Assembly (NCBI RefSeq): GCF_000967545.1
Contig: NZ_JXXV01000015.1
Coordinates: 1 to 64,000, forward strand
Direction: 5' to 3'
From: Vibrio galatheae
GTDB lineage: Bacteria > Pseudomonadota > Gammaproteobacteria > Enterobacterales > Vibrionaceae
DNA length: 64,000 nucleotides
The notes below the pieces were generated by a model. It saw only the letters and a program-made list of their open reading frames with translations, was not told the DNA's origin and ran no database searches. Positions within the stretch are counted from its first letter, which is position 1; each line of letters begins with the position of its first letter. The translations under genes and the position numbers were made by a program. Shown here piece after piece: positions 9,946 through 19,430 of the stretch.

Positions 9946-10251
9946 ATCGCTGACCTTGCAGAATTAATGAACTTTTTCATGAATTTTCATTCAAATATCT
10001 GCTGGTGGAGTGAATTTGTACCTAATCTCACCAACTTGGCTATTTATTGTCATAAAAATAGCCTATAGTTTGGGTTTCTTGATAAGAATGTGCGCAAGAT
10101 TTGTGCATGATTTAAGTCAAAAATGTATTGAATTTCGGTTAAAATCGCTAAAATTGTGGTTTGACCAGCAAGGTCCCCCTTGCAACTTTCGGCAGTTCGA
10201 ATAAACTACTGAATCATCGCATTAGGCGAAATCTGTAAAGGAAAAGAAAAA
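9946..10251 (+). other. fabG-acpP intergenic region, acpP leader
   Basis: A 306-bp gene-free stretch, unusually long for this compact cluster. It is AT-rich in the first 200 bases, as expected for an acpP promoter region, but no -35/-10 pair stands out clearly. Nearer acpP it has one clean hairpin, GCAAGG (10168-10173) / CCTTGC (10178-10183) with loop TCCC, about 70 bases before the acpP ATG and probably inside its mRNA leader. A GTG-initiated frame at 10010-10204 has no support. Confidence 0.65.
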
Positions 10252-10485
10252 ATGAGCAACATCGAAGAACGCGTAAAGAAAATCATTGTTGAACAGCTAG
10301 GTGTGGACGAAGCTGAAGTTAAGAACGAAGCTTCATTCGTTGACGATCTAGGTGCTGATTCTCTAGACACTGTTGAACTAGTAATGGCTCTAGAAGAAGA
10401 ATTTGACACTGAGATTCCAGACGAAGAAGCTGAGAAAATCACTACTGTTCAAGCTGCAATCGACTACGTAAACAGCGCTCAGTAA
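10252..10485 (+). CDS. acpP: Acyl carrier protein
   Basis: Carries growing acyl chains on a 4'-phosphopantetheine arm. The 77-residue acidic protein has the attachment serine S37 in [10 protein letters not shown], and its length matches the family exactly. A strong AAGGAAAAG ribosome site precedes the ATG, in keeping with its very high expression. The separate leader upstream and the terminator downstream suggest an abundant monocistronic transcript as well as read-through to fabF. Confidence 0.98.
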
Positions 10486-10495
10486 TATCTCTCCC

Positions 10496-10524
10496 AGGCG
10501 GCCTTCTGGCCGCCTGTGTTCTTT
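10496..10524 (+). terminator. acpP terminator
   Basis: AGGCGGCC (10496-10503) pairs with GGCCGCCT (10508-10515) around loop TTCT, followed by a T-rich tail. It is a GC-rich eight-pair stem directly after acpP, probably a partial terminator that reduces fabF relative to acpP. Confidence 0.8.
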
Positions 10525-10575
10525 TAAACCCTTCTATCCTTCCATAGAATCATTTCAATTCCGGAGAATAAAATC

Positions 10576-11817
10576 GTGTCCAAGCGTCGTGTTGTTGTCA
10601 CTGGCATGGGTATGTTGTCACCGGTAGGCAACACCGTAGAATCATCTTGGAAAGCCCTGCTAGCAGGTCAAAGCGGTATTTCGAATATCGAGCACTTTGA
10701 CACTGAAAATTTCTCTACTCGTTTTGCGGGCTTAGTGAAAGACTTTGACTGTACTGAATACATGTCTAAAAAAGATGCACGTAAAATGGATCTCTTTATC
10801 CAATACGGCATCGCAGCGGGTATCCAAGCTCTAGAAGACTCTGGTTTACAAATCAATGAAGAAAATGCTGCGCGCGTTGGCGTTGCCATCGGCTCTGGTA
10901 TCGGCGGCCTAGATCTTATTGAAACAGGGCACACTGCTCTTGTCGAAAAAGGTCCACGCAAAGTCAGCCCATTCTTCGTTCCATCAACCATAGTTAACAT
11001 GGTTGCAGGTAACTTATCTATTATGCGTGGTCTTCGCGGTCCTAACATCGCGATCTCGACGGCGTGTACTACCGGTCTTCACAATATTGGCCATGCAGCT
11101 CGTATGATTGCATATGGTGATGCAGAAGCTATGGTTGCAGGTGGTGCAGAAAAAGCATCGACGCCACTTGGTATGGCGGGCTTTGGTGCAGCGAAAGCGC
11201 TTTCTACCCGTAACGATGAGCCACAAAAAGCTTCTCGCCCTTGGGACAAAGACCGTGACGGTTTTGTGCTTGGTGACGGTGCGGGCGTGATGGTACTTGA
11301 AGAGTACGAACATGCTAAAGCTCGTGGCGCTAAAATTTACGCCGAGGTTGTTGGTTTCGGTATGTCTGGCGATGCTTACCATATGACTTCACCTAGTGAA
11401 GATGGTTCTGGCGGTGCGTTAGCGATGGAAGCTGCGATGCGTGACGCTGGTATCACAGGCACTCAAGTAGGTTACGTGAACGCTCATGGTACGTCTACGC
11501 CTGCGGGTGACGTGGCTGAAATCAAAGGTGTTAAGCGAGCCTTGGGTGAAGAAGGATCTAAGCAAGTTAAGGTTTCTTCGACTAAGTCAATGACAGGTCA
11601 CCTGCTTGGCGCTGCTGGCTCGGTAGAAGCCATCATCACGGTTATGTCTCTTGTTGATCAAATCGTTCCACCGACGATTAACCTAGACAACCCTGAAGAA
11701 GGTTTAGATATCGATCTGGTACCACATACAGCAAAAGAAGTATCGATGGAGTACGCTATTTGTAACTCGTTCGGTTTCGGTGGTACTAACGGCTCTTTAG
11801 TATTCAAAAAAATCTAA
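10576..11817 (+). CDS. fabF: Beta-ketoacyl-ACP synthase II FabF
   Basis: Elongating condensing enzyme, important for temperature control of membrane unsaturation in enteric bacteria. The 413-residue product has the active Cys C164 in STACTTG and the two histidines in NAHGTSTP and [12 protein letters not shown]. It starts with GTG at 10576, preceded by GGAG at 10562-10565, and gives the family N-terminus [12 protein letters not shown]. It lies downstream of the acpP terminator. Confidence 0.97.
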   Translation: MSKRRVVVTGMGMLSPVGNTVESSWKALLAGQSGISNIEHFDTENFSTRFAGLVKDFDCTEYMSKKDARKMDLFIQYGIAAGIQALEDSGLQINEENAARVGVAIGSGIGGLDLIETGHTALVEKGPRKVSPFFVPSTIVNMVAGNLSIMRGLRGPNIAISTACTTGLHNIGHAARMIAYGDAEAMVAGGAEKASTPLGMAGFGAAKALSTRNDEPQKASRPWDKDRDGFVLGDGAGVMVLEEYEHAKARGAKIYAEVVGFGMSGDAYHMTSPSEDGSGGALAMEAAMRDAGITGTQVGYVNAHGTSTPAGDVAEIKGVKRALGEEGSKQVKVSSTKSMTGHLLGAAGSVEAIITVMSLVDQIVPPTINLDNPEEGLDIDLVPHTAKEVSMEYAICNSFGFGGTNGSLVFKKI

Positions 11818-11841
11818 AGTTACTGCTTGCTAGTGAATTTT

Positions 11842-11875
11842 AAACGGCTTATTGCTTTGGCATTAAGCCGTTTTG
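11842..11875 (+). terminator. fabF terminator
   Basis: AAACGGCTTA (11842-11851) pairs with TAAGCCGTTT (11864-11873), followed by TGTT. It separates the fab cluster from pabC, which then needs its own promoter or read-through. Confidence 0.75.
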
Positions 11876-11928
11876 TTATTTAATGGTCAGTGAAATCACC
11901 ATAATTTAAAGCTGTATAAGGATATGAC

Positions 11929-12732
11929 ATGTTCATGGTCAATGGAGTTAGATCGGACTCAATCTCGCTCACCGATCGTTCTTTTCAATATGGAGATGGC
12001 TGCTTTACCACCATGCTGACGCGTCATGGTCAAATCTCCTATTGGGATTTGCATATCCAACGAATGAATGCCTGTTTAGACGCTATTCATATTCCACGTC
12101 CCAACTGGGATACGAATAAAGTTTGGTTGACTGAAATGGCGTTAAGCGACGACAAAGCGGGATTGAAACTGCATATTAGTCGTGGCGAGGGCGGGCGTGG
12201 ATATAGCCCTACTCAAGTGACCTCACCAAATGTTACCATTAGCGCCTTCCATTATCCGGCTCATTATGAACAATGGCGTCAACAAGGTGTTGAGTTGGGT
12301 ATATGTCAATTACGTTTGGGTCATAATCCTCTGCTTGCAGGTCACAAACACAATAATCGTTTAGAGCAGGTTTTGTTAAAAGCGGGGCTAGAGCAACAGT
12401 CTTTTGACGACGGTATCGCGCTCGATATAGATGGTTATGTAATTGAAACGACAATGGCGAATCTGTTCTGGCGCAAAGAGGACACTTTGTTTACGCCTTT
12501 AATCGATAGAGCAGGTGTCAGTGGGGTTATGCGTCGAGTCATTTTAGAGTGGGCAAGCAAACAAAATATCGCTGTTCAAATAGGTAGGTTCAAATTGCCC
12601 GATTTGCTTGATGCTGATGAAGTGTTTATTAGCAACTCGATTCTAGGTGTCACCCCAGTACGATCCATTGAATCAAAAAGTTTTGATATTGGAATAACAA
12701 CTAAACGAATTCAGGAGATGATCGACTCGTGA
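11929..12732 (+). CDS. pabC: Aminodeoxychorismate lyase PabC
   Basis: PLP enzyme that releases 4-aminobenzoate and pyruvate from 4-amino-4-deoxychorismate, for folate synthesis. The 267-residue product is a class IV aminotransferase fold with the PLP lysine K140 in AGHKHNNRLEQV. An AAGGAT ribosome site lies upstream of the ATG at 11929. Its stop overlaps the mltG start (GTGA), so the two are translationally coupled. The pabC-mltG-tmk-holB-ycfH order is conserved in enteric bacteria. Confidence 0.95.
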   Translation: MFMVNGVRSDSISLTDRSFQYGDGCFTTMLTRHGQISYWDLHIQRMNACLDAIHIPRPNWDTNKVWLTEMALSDDKAGLKLHISRGEGGRGYSPTQVTSPNVTISAFHYPAHYEQWRQQGVELGICQLRLGHNPLLAGHKHNNRLEQVLLKAGLEQQSFDDGIALDIDGYVIETTMANLFWRKEDTLFTPLIDRAGVSGVMRRVILEWASKQNIAVQIGRFKLPDLLDADEVFISNSILGVTPVRSIESKSFDIGITTKRIQEMIDS

Positions 12733-13745
12733 TTAAGAAAATCACTCTCTTTTTGCTATTTGTCACAGCGTTGGCGGCAGGTGGTTATATCTATACCGCT
12801 AAGCAAGTTGACCAGTACATAAATCAACCCCTTCAACTGGACACGCCGCAAATCTTCACGATTAGTTCAGGTACGAGTTTTAATCGCGTACTGCAGAATC
12901 TAACAGAGTCAGAAATGATCAGCAGTAGCGATTTTGCGAAATTGGTGCGCCGTTTTCACCCTGAACTGACTCAGCTTCGTGCCGGTACTTATTTATTGGA
13001 AAGTGGTATTACGCTCAAAAATGCGCTAGAGCAGTTTAAACAAGGTAAAGAGCATCAGTTTGCGATTACTTTTGTTGAGGGTTCTACCTTCAATGAGTGG
13101 CGAGATATTCTGCAAAATACGCCTTATCTAGAGCATAAGCTTAGCGGTTTAAGTGAAGCTGAAATTGCACAGAAATTGGGTATTCAGAACAAAAAACTCG
13201 AAGGCTTATTTCTTGCGGAAACCTATCACTATACGTTTGGTGCGTCTGACTTTGATATTTTGCAGCGAGCAGCCGACAAGTTACAACTGGTGTTAGATGA
13301 ACATTGGGCTACTCGCCAAGACAAACTGCCACTTAACTCCGCCTACGAAGCCTTAATTCTTGCTTCTATTATTGAAAAAGAAACAGCGGTGGAGTCAGAA
13401 AGGGAGCGCGTCGCGGCAGTATTTGTCAATCGACTGAATAAGCGCATGCGCTTACAAACGGATCCAACCGTTATTTATGGCATGGGCGACAAATACGATG
13501 GCAACATACGCAAGAAAGATCTGCGTACACCTACTCCGTATAACACCTATACCATTTTTGGATTGCCACCGACGCCGATTGCGATGCCTGGTGAAGCTTC
13601 AATCAAAGCTGCGCTTAACCCAGAAGATAGCAACTATCTCTATTTTGTCGCCAGTGGTAGCGGTGGACACGTCTTTTCAAAAACATTAGCCGAACACAAT
13701 AGAGCTGTTCGAGCATATTTAAAACAATTAAGAAGTAACCAATGA
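12729..13745 (+). CDS. mltG: Endolytic murein transglycosylase MltG
   Basis: Inner-membrane enzyme that cleaves nascent glycan strands and is thought to terminate glycan polymerisation. The 338-residue product has one N-terminal membrane segment (about residues 4-22), a LysM-like region and the catalytic domain with E218 in [12 protein letters not shown]. The downstream [10 protein letters not shown] signature is also present. It starts with GTG at 12729 overlapping the pabC stop, and its own stop overlaps the tmk ATG. Confidence 0.95.
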   Translation: MIKKITLFLLFVTALAAGGYIYTAKQVDQYINQPLQLDTPQIFTISSGTSFNRVLQNLTESEMISSSDFAKLVRRFHPELTQLRAGTYLLESGITLKNALEQFKQGKEHQFAITFVEGSTFNEWRDILQNTPYLEHKLSGLSEAEIAQKLGIQNKKLEGLFLAETYHYTFGASDFDILQRAADKLQLVLDEHWATRQDKLPLNSAYEALILASIIEKETAVESERERVAAVFVNRLNKRMRLQTDPTVIYGMGDKYDGNIRKKDLRTPTPYNTYTIFGLPPTPIAMPGEASIKAALNPEDSNYLYFVASGSGGHVFSKTLAEHNRAVRAYLKQLRSNQ

Positions 13746-14371
13746 AAAACGCCAAATTTATTGTTATTGAAGGCCTAGAAGGGGCGGGAAAAAGCTCGGC
13801 TATTAAAGCGGTTCTAGAAACGCTCAAAAGCGCAGGCGTCACAAGCATAACAAGCACTCGTGAGCCCGGGGGGACTGCGCTGGCAGAAAAACTGCGCACT
13901 TTGGTCAAACAAGAACACGAAGGTGAGCAACTGCAAGATATGACCGAACTGTTGCTGATGTATGCGGCACGGGTTCAACTGGTTGAGAATGTGATTAAAC
14001 CTGCATTAGCGAGCGGAACCTGGGTCGTTGGCGACCGCCATGATATGTCTTCACAAGCCTATCAAGGTGGAGGGCGTCAGATCCCTAGCGAAACTATGTT
14101 GGCCCTAAAGCAAACCACTCTAGGTGACTTTAAGCCGGATCTAACCATCTACCTTGATATTGATCCTAAAGTCGGTTTAGAGCGAGCGCGTGGCCGAGGT
14201 GAGCTTGATCGTATTGAAAAAATGGATATGAGTTTTTTTGAACGCACTCGCGCGCGTTATTTAGAGCTAGCCAGTCAGGATGATAGCGTTGTAGTTGTTG
14301 ATGCAGAGCAAAGCATAGAGCAAGTCGCCGCCGATATTTCTCATGTTATTACCCAGTGGATGAGTGCTTAG
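13742..14371 (+). CDS. tmk: Thymidylate kinase
   Basis: Phosphorylates dTMP to dTDP. The 209-residue protein has the P-loop GLEGAGKSS (residues 11-19), the DR motif in [16 protein letters not shown] and an LID-like arginine-rich segment GRGELDRIE. The ATG overlaps the mltG stop (ATGA), and holB starts 2 bp after its stop, so the run is tightly coupled. Confidence 0.97.
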   Translation: MKNAKFIVIEGLEGAGKSSAIKAVLETLKSAGVTSITSTREPGGTALAEKLRTLVKQEHEGEQLQDMTELLLMYAARVQLVENVIKPALASGTWVVGDRHDMSSQAYQGGGRQIPSETMLALKQTTLGDFKPDLTIYLDIDPKVGLERARGRGELDRIEKMDMSFFERTRARYLELASQDDSVVVVDAEQSIEQVAADISHVITQWMSA

Positions 14372-14373
14372 CG

Positions 14374-15336
14374 ATGAGTGAGCTATACCCTTGGCTTTTA
14401 CCTTTATGGCAAGAGTGGCAATCTAATCTGCAAGCCGATCGTTTCTCTAATGCGGCACTGTTGATAGCGCAGGAGGGAATGGGTAGCGAGCAGTTGGTTG
14501 AACACTTTAGCCGTGCGGTGATGTGCCAAAATTATCCCGCGGAAGCTTGTGGCTTTTGTCATGGTTGCCAGTTGATGGAATCCAACAGTCATCCGGATTA
14601 TCACATTATTAAACCAGAGAAAGAAGGTAAGTCGATTACGGTTGAGCAAATTCGTCAATGCAATCGAATTGCTCAAGAGTCTTCTCAGCTGTCTGGAATG
14701 CGTTTATTTGTTATCGAACCAGCCGAAGCGATGAATGAATCAGCGGCAAACGCGCTGTTAAAAACGTTGGAAGAACCGTCGGCAACATGTCTGTTTTTGC
14801 TAGTGACTCATCGTGCTAGTGCACTATTGCCGACCATTACCAGCCGTTGCCAACAATGGTCTTTGAGTACTCCGGAGACTCAGGTAATCACTCAGTGGTT
14901 AAGTAAAGCAGCACAAAAAAATGTGCCAGAGTACGCCGCTCACCTTAACAATAACGCGCCTCTAGCAACGTTGGATTTTATCAACCAAGATAAAGTGAGC
15001 CAGTACCTAGCCATTGAATCTCAGTTAATTGCTCATTGCCAGAATCAAGCAGATGTGACTAAGCTTGCTAAAGAGTTAGCGTCGCACCCGGCAGAGTCTC
15101 TACATTGGTTATGGTATCTGTTGACTGACGCACAGAAAGTACATTTTGGCCTCACTCAGCCATTTTTTACACCTGGTGCTGCCAAGCTCGCCAAGGTTAT
15201 GGAGTACCGCAAGCTATATAGTCAGACACAAGCATTGGCCAAGCTGGTGGAGCAGTTCAGGCTTCATTCGGGACTCAATGCAGAGTTGCTTATTCTTGAC
15301 TGGCTTTTCAACTTTAATGGGGAAACATGTTCGTAG
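14374..15336 (+). CDS. holB: DNA polymerase III delta-prime subunit
   Basis: Clamp-loader subunit that works with tau/gamma and delta to place the beta clamp. I start at ATG 14374 (MSELYPWLL), two bases after the tmk stop, because E. coli HolB also begins a few residues before WYPWL; a GTG at 14356 inside tmk is less likely. The product is 320 residues. Four zinc-ligand cysteines occur at about C51, C59, C62 and C65 (CGFCHGC). The P-loop is degenerate (GMGSEQ), as expected for delta-prime, which does not bind ATP. LLKTLEEP and TSRC motifs are present. Confidence 0.93.
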   Translation: MSELYPWLLPLWQEWQSNLQADRFSNAALLIAQEGMGSEQLVEHFSRAVMCQNYPAEACGFCHGCQLMESNSHPDYHIIKPEKEGKSITVEQIRQCNRIAQESSQLSGMRLFVIEPAEAMNESAANALLKTLEEPSATCLFLLVTHRASALLPTITSRCQQWSLSTPETQVITQWLSKAAQKNVPEYAAHLNNNAPLATLDFINQDKVSQYLAIESQLIAHCQNQADVTKLAKELASHPAESLHWLWYLLTDAQKVHFGLTQPFFTPGAAKLAKVMEYRKLYSQTQALAKLVEQFRLHSGLNAELLILDWLFNFNGETCS

Positions 15337-16094
15337 ATTCTCACTGTCATTTAGACAAACTCGATTATCAGGACCTTCACCAAGGAATAGATGACGTGGT
15401 GGCGAAAGCGAAAGCCGCTAACGTTAATCAGCTTCTTTCCGTTGGTGTTACTCTCGACTCATTTGCCAATATGTTGGAAATGATTGAGCCTTTCGACAAT
15501 ATTTATGCCTCTTGTGGTGTTCATCCTTTGGATGTTGAAAGTGACTTTGCTTTAGACCGCTTACATGAGTATGCCGCCCATCCGCGCGTGGTCGCTGTGG
15601 GTGAAACCGGACTCGACTATCATTACCAACCTGAAACGGCGGAGTTGCAGAAGCTGCGTTTTGAGCAGCAGGTCGAATTGGCAGTTAAGCTCAATAAGCC
15701 GCTCATAATACACACTAGGAACGCACGACAAGATACGCTAGACATATTGAAAGCAGGCAATGCTGAAAAGTGTGGCGGTGTTATTCACTGCTTTACCGAA
15801 GATCTGACGTTTGCCGAGGCGGCGATGGAGTTGGGTTTTTATATCTCCATTTCAGGAATTGTGACTTTTAAACAAGCGACTGAATTGAAACAAGTGGTCA
15901 AGGCGCTGCCATTAGAAAGATTGCTGATTGAAACCGATTCTCCCTACCTAGCACCTGTTCCTCATCGTGGTAAACAGAACCAACCTGCCTATGTGGTGGA
16001 GGTTGCCGCTTACATTGCACAGCTAAAAGGCTGCTCTTTAGGCGAAGTTGGAGAAAAGACCAGCGAAAACTTTAGAAATCTTTTTTTGAGATGA
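15327..16094 (+). CDS. ycfH: TatD-family metal-dependent hydrolase YcfH
   Basis: Member of the TatD deoxyribonuclease family, an amidohydrolase-fold metal enzyme. The 255-residue protein has the metal-binding HxH in VDSHCHLD, GETGLDYH, IHCFTED and ETDSPYLAP. Its start overlaps the end of holB by 10 bp, which matches the conserved holB-ycfH pairing. The physiological substrate is not established for this branch. Confidence 0.93.
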   Translation: MFVDSHCHLDKLDYQDLHQGIDDVVAKAKAANVNQLLSVGVTLDSFANMLEMIEPFDNIYASCGVHPLDVESDFALDRLHEYAAHPRVVAVGETGLDYHYQPETAELQKLRFEQQVELAVKLNKPLIIHTRNARQDTLDILKAGNAEKCGGVIHCFTEDLTFAEAAMELGFYISISGIVTFKQATELKQVVKALPLERLLIETDSPYLAPVPHRGKQNQPAYVVEVAAYIAQLKGCSLGEVGEKTSENFRNLFLR

Positions 16095-16110
16095 AAAAAG
16101 AGTTTTGAAT

Positions 16111-16138
16111 AAAAAAGGAGCGTTTGCTCCTTTTTTTT
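16111..16138 (+). terminator. Terminator after ycfH
   Basis: GGAGC (16117-16121) / GCTCC (16126-16130) with loop GTTT, flanked by A6 before and T8 after. It is a classic intrinsic terminator closing the pabC-ycfH operon. Confidence 0.9.
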
Positions 16139-16537
16139 GTAACTCAAATCACATGCAAGCTGTTTTTTCGCCTTGTTTACTAAAAATGTTGAACTTGAGA
16201 GCTTAATTTTTTGTTACGTAAATTTGTTACATAAAATAACAACTGCCTTTATTTTATTTACTCATCAAAATTAATACATTTAAATAAAATCATCAATAAA
16301 TACATGGTGTTACGATGTTGAAAAGCATTTCATTTTCGAGTCTTGATTGTGATCTAGATATTAGTTTGAAACTAAATTCCGTAACTTGCTAGAAAGATTG
16401 ATCACCGACAATATATATTTAGAGGCAGAAAATATAGTGACATATGTGGTTACATTTTTTCAGGGTGCTAACATTTAAGGCTACGGGGGTGTGCCGTTAG
16501 AACCCAATAATTCTTATAACTTTTCAGGAGCATAAAC
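16139..16537 (+). promoter_or_regulatory. ptsG control region
   Basis: A 400-bp AT-rich stretch upstream of ptsG. It holds two tandem 13-mers, TTTGTTACGTAAA (16210-16222) and TTTGTTACATAAA (16223-16235). At 16348-16363 is a CRP-like site with a perfect left half, TGTGATCTAGAT, and a poor right half. The exact palindrome TTAGTTT-G-AAACTAA follows at 16361-16375. A leader stem-loop lies at 16463-16505 (GGGT plus CTAAC pairing with GTTAG plus ACCC). The mlc gene lies 6 kb away, so the palindrome is a candidate Mlc operator, which is inference. I could not place a single convincing promoter. Confidence 0.6.
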
Positions 16538-17968
16538 ATGTTTAAGAACCTTTTTGCAAACCTGCAAAAAGTAGGTAAGTCTCTGATGCTACCAGTATCA
16601 GTACTTCCTGTTGCGGGTATCCTACTTGGTGTCGGTGCTGCCGACCTCGGCTTCATTCCAGAAATCGTTTCGAATCTAATGGAACAAGCGGGTGGTTCAG
16701 TATTTGGTCAAATGGCTCTGCTATTTGCGGTAGGTGTAGCACTTGGCTTTACTAACAATGACGGTGTAGCAGGTCTTGCTGCTATCGTTGGTTACGGCAT
16801 TATGACTGCAACACTAACAGTTATGGCTGGCATCATGGGTGTTGAGAAAATCGATACTGGTGTACTAGGTGGTATCCTAGTAGGTGGTGTGGCTGCTTGG
16901 GCCTTTAACCGTTTCTTCAAAATTCAACTTCCAGAATACCTTGGCTTCTTTGCTGGTAAACGTGCGGTGCCAATTATTACTGGTTTTGCCGCTATCGGTC
17001 TTGGTATCGTGCTTTCTATCGTTTGGCCACCAATTGGTAACGGTATTGCGGCGTTCTCTCACTGGGCTGCTGACCAAAACCCACAAGTTGCGTTTGGTAT
17101 CTACGGTATCGTTGAGCGTTCTCTAATCCCATTCGGTCTACACCACGTTTGGAACGTACCATTCTTCTTCGAAGCGGGTTCTTGTGTTAACGCTGCAGGC
17201 GAAACTCAAAACGGCGTTCTAACATGTTACCTAGTTGCTGATGAAGCGTCTCGTGCTGCGGGTAATGGCTTCGGTCAGCTAGCGGGTGGTTACATGTTCA
17301 AGATGTTCGGTCTACCAGCTGCTGCTATCGCTATCGCTCACTCTGCTAAGCCAGAAAACCGCGTTAAAGTGATGGGTATCATGGCATCTGCTGCACTGAC
17401 TTCATTCCTAACAGGTATCACTGAGCCAATCGAATTCTCATTCCTATTCGTTGCTCCTGTACTTTACGCCATTCACGCTCTACTAGCTGGTTCTGCGTTC
17501 TTCCTAACAAATACGTTAGGTATTGTACACGGTACTTCTTTCTCGCACGGCCTAATCGACTTTACAGTCCTATCTGGTAATGCGCAAAACATGGTACTTA
17601 TGGTTGGCCTTGGCCTTGTATACGCAGTGGTTTACTACGTAGTATTCCGTGCAGTAATCAAAGCAATGGATCTTAAGACTCCAGGTCGTGAAGACGAAAC
17701 TGAGCAAGTTGCAGCAGCGTCTGGTTCAGACATGGCTGGTGAGCTAGTTGCAGCGTTCGGCGGAAAAGCAAACATCACAGGTCTAGATGCATGTATTACT
17801 CGTCTACGTGTAGCAGTAGCTGATACAGCAGAAGTTGACCAAGATAAACTGAAACAACTGGGCGCGGCTGGTGTCGTAGTTGTAGCAGGTGGTGTACAGG
17901 CTATCTTCGGTACTAAGTCTGACAACCTAAAAACAGAAATGGATGAGTGGATCCGTAACCACGGTTAA
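16538..17968 (+). CDS. ptsG: PTS glucose-specific EIICB component PtsG
   Basis: Membrane permease that imports and phosphorylates glucose, taking phosphate from EIIA-Glc. The 476-residue product has a hydrophobic EIIC domain (about residues 1-380) with the GITEPIEF signature. The cytoplasmic EIIB domain carries the phosphorylated cysteine C419 in GLDACITRL. There is no fused EIIA domain, so crr is expected elsewhere. An AGGAG ribosome site lies seven bases before the ATG. The family-level call is firm; glucose specificity follows from close resemblance to PtsG. Confidence 0.95.
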   Translation: MFKNLFANLQKVGKSLMLPVSVLPVAGILLGVGAADLGFIPEIVSNLMEQAGGSVFGQMALLFAVGVALGFTNNDGVAGLAAIVGYGIMTATLTVMAGIMGVEKIDTGVLGGILVGGVAAWAFNRFFKIQLPEYLGFFAGKRAVPIITGFAAIGLGIVLSIVWPPIGNGIAAFSHWAADQNPQVAFGIYGIVERSLIPFGLHHVWNVPFFFEAGSCVNAAGETQNGVLTCYLVADEASRAAGNGFGQLAGGYMFKMFGLPAAAIAIAHSAKPENRVKVMGIMASAALTSFLTGITEPIEFSFLFVAPVLYAIHALLAGSAFFLTNTLGIVHGTSFSHGLIDFTVLSGNAQNMVLMVGLGLVYAVVYYVVFRAVIKAMDLKTPGREDETEQVAAASGSDMAGELVAAFGGKANITGLDACITRLRVAVADTAEVDQDKLKQLGAAGVVVVAGGVQAIFGTKSDNLKTEMDEWIRNHG

Positions 17969-17993
17969 TTCCCACTAACTCATCTAGATTGAT

Positions 17994-18019
17994 AAAGGAG
18001 GCTTTGGCCTCCTTTTTTT
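17994..18019 (+). terminator. ptsG terminator
   Basis: GGAGGC (17997-18002) / GCCTCC (18007-18012) with loop TTTG, A-rich before and T7 after. A clean intrinsic terminator. Confidence 0.9.
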
Positions 18020-18135
18020 GATCAAGCTTTTTACCTGCTTGGCTTTTCTTTGTCTTTCACTTCACCTTTCTCTGACATCTTTGCCTGCCAAGTCTGGAAA
18101 ATTTTAACTGGTTTTAATATCTATGGTATGGACAG

Positions 18136-18561
18136 ATGATGAACAAGTATGGATTCTCCACAATCGTTGCTGGCTTGGTGACGGCAACGAGTGCAACGGC
18201 ATTCGCAGCAGAGAGTAAATCGACTGACCTAGCAGTAGGTTTGGCGGTTGATCAGCAACTTAGCGCGGTTTTTGAGCTTGATAATCAGTACCGCTTTATT
18301 GTTGGTAATGACGGAGGTGCGTTTGACTATATTCTTAAACGTGGCTCGTTTGACACCAATACACCGGTGACTTGGTATGTTGGAGCGGGTGCTTGGACAG
18401 AATGGGAAGGGAAGGAATTTGGTGCCCGAGTACCGCTAGGAATCAACTGGGACATGAGTAAAGGTTGGAATATGTACGGCCAAGTTCACCCTGAACTCAA
18501 TTTGTACAGTGGACCTGAACTGCAGATTGGCGCTGCGTTAGGGGTGAAATACTCATTCTAA
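18136..18561 (+). CDS. Small outer-membrane barrel-like protein
   Basis: I cannot name this 141-residue protein. It has a clear signal peptide (about residues 1-25, cleavage after AFA). The mature part has alternating aromatic and polar strands, many Gly, Trp and Tyr, and a C-terminal aromatic residue (KYSF), which together suggest a small outer-membrane beta barrel or surface-associated barrel. Two in-frame ATGs lie at the start (18136, 18139). It converges on a second barrel-like gene and shares a terminator with it. Function unknown. Confidence 0.75.
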   Translation: MMNKYGFSTIVAGLVTATSATAFAAESKSTDLAVGLAVDQQLSAVFELDNQYRFIVGNDGGAFDYILKRGSFDTNTPVTWYVGAGAWTEWEGKEFGARVPLGINWDMSKGWNMYGQVHPELNLYSGPELQIGAALGVKYSF

Positions 18562-18565
18562 GTGT

Positions 18566-18605
18566 TTTGTTCTCCTCTGCGAGCAGATATACAGCGGAGA
18601 ACAAA
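18566..18605. terminator. Bidirectional terminator
   Basis: TTTGTTCTCC (18566-18575) pairs exactly with GGAGAACAAA (18596-18605). It fits precisely between the stops of the convergent genes at 18561 and 18607. It has A/T-rich sides rather than long T-runs, so efficiency is uncertain. Confidence 0.7.
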
Positions 18606-18606
18606 G

Positions 18607-19200
18607 TTAAAATCTAAATGTAAGCCCCAAGTTAAGCGAAAATTGATTCATCCAATCCGTTTTGAACCTAATCACACAAGAGTTATTTTGTTGTGCAGGC
18701 AAGGAGCAGGCACCACTGGTTTCGTTGTCGACTACTGTACCTAGCCAGCGTAGCTGAGAGTTGAATGCGATAGTGTCGCTGAGCGGGTATTCGAACCCAC
18801 TAAAAATGCTGGCTGAAAATCCTGACGCTTGACCAACCCAATCTGCATCTATGTAAGACCCTCCAACACCCAACCCCAAATAGGAAGTGAGTTGCTTGGT
18901 CACTGGGTAGTAGACACTGCTCTGGAAATGCAGATAGTGGATTGATACGTTTGAATTGACTCGTTCAACCTCTGTAGTTTGTGTGGCGTAGAATAGGCCG
19001 AGTCGGCCATTATCAATGTTAGCTTCAATACTCAGCGCAAAACTTTCGGCTCCATTGACGCTCAGTTCATTACTATCCTGATCCTCGACACTGCCCCCAA
19101 AGGTGTATCCGACCCAAGGTGAGAATAAAATTTCCGTTCTTGCAGCGGCGCTAGTCATAGAAAGCGCTATGCTTAAAAATAACAGAGTGAGTGTTTTCAT
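18607..19200 (-). CDS. Outer-membrane beta-barrel protein (porin-like fold)
   Basis: The 197-residue product has a signal peptide ending near residue 20 (TSAAA). The mature protein has amphipathic strands typical of an eight-stranded barrel such as the OmpW/OmpA-like families, and ends in LTFRF, whose terminal Phe is the usual BAM recognition signal. Two Cys in a loop (SGACSL and NNSCVI) could form a disulfide. It resembles uncharacterised Vibrio outer-membrane proteins, and no function can be given. It is convergent with the smaller barrel-like gene at 18136. Confidence 0.75.
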   Translation of the reverse strand: MKTLTLLFLSIALSMTSAAARTEILFSPWVGYTFGGSVEDQDSNELSVNGAESFALSIEANIDNGRLGLFYATQTTEVERVNSNVSIHYLHFQSSVYYPVTKQLTSYLGLGVGGSYIDADWVGQASGFSASIFSGFEYPLSDTIAFNSQLRWLGTVVDNETSGACSLPAQQNNSCVIRFKTDWMNQFSLNLGLTFRF

Positions 19201-19329
19201 TTCGTTCTCCCAATGTGTGGGTTTAGACTAATTGTGACGCTAACGTCATAATTCCGCACTAAAAATAGGTATTAATTGAAGATACCTCACAGTGATGTTA
19301 TTACTTTGTTACACAATAAGGAGGTGTCT

Positions 19330-19422
19330 ATGGAACACAATCTAAAACATGCCTTAGTGATAACAGTGATCGTCTTTACTGTTCTACTTGCTTTTGGCAT
19401 TACTGCTATTGCTACTACATAG
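19330..19422 (+). CDS. YnhF-like 30-residue membrane protein
   Basis: A 30-codon frame starting MEHNLKHALVITVIVFTVLL and ending ITAIATT, preceded by a perfect AAGGAGG ribosome site (19318-19324) at ideal spacing. It has a short polar head, then one hydrophobic segment covering nearly all the rest. E. coli YnhF is a 29-residue membrane protein with the same layout: short polar head with DLK/NLK, V/I-rich helix, and GLTA/GITA near the end. I assign it to that family. YnhF function is unknown. The patatin gene starts 8 bp downstream and lacks an obvious ribosome site, so translational coupling is plausible. Confidence 0.82.
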   Translation: MEHNLKHALVITVIVFTVLLAFGITAIATT

Positions 19423-19430
19423 CTTAATCA

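Noticed and set aside
10010..10204. 64-codon GTG frame in the fabG-acpP gap
   Set aside because: Poor start context, no recognisable pattern, and it occupies the expected acpP promoter and leader.
16463..16505. A known riboswitch class in the ptsG leader
   Set aside because: The stem-loop matches no riboswitch consensus that I know; kept only as a leader structure.
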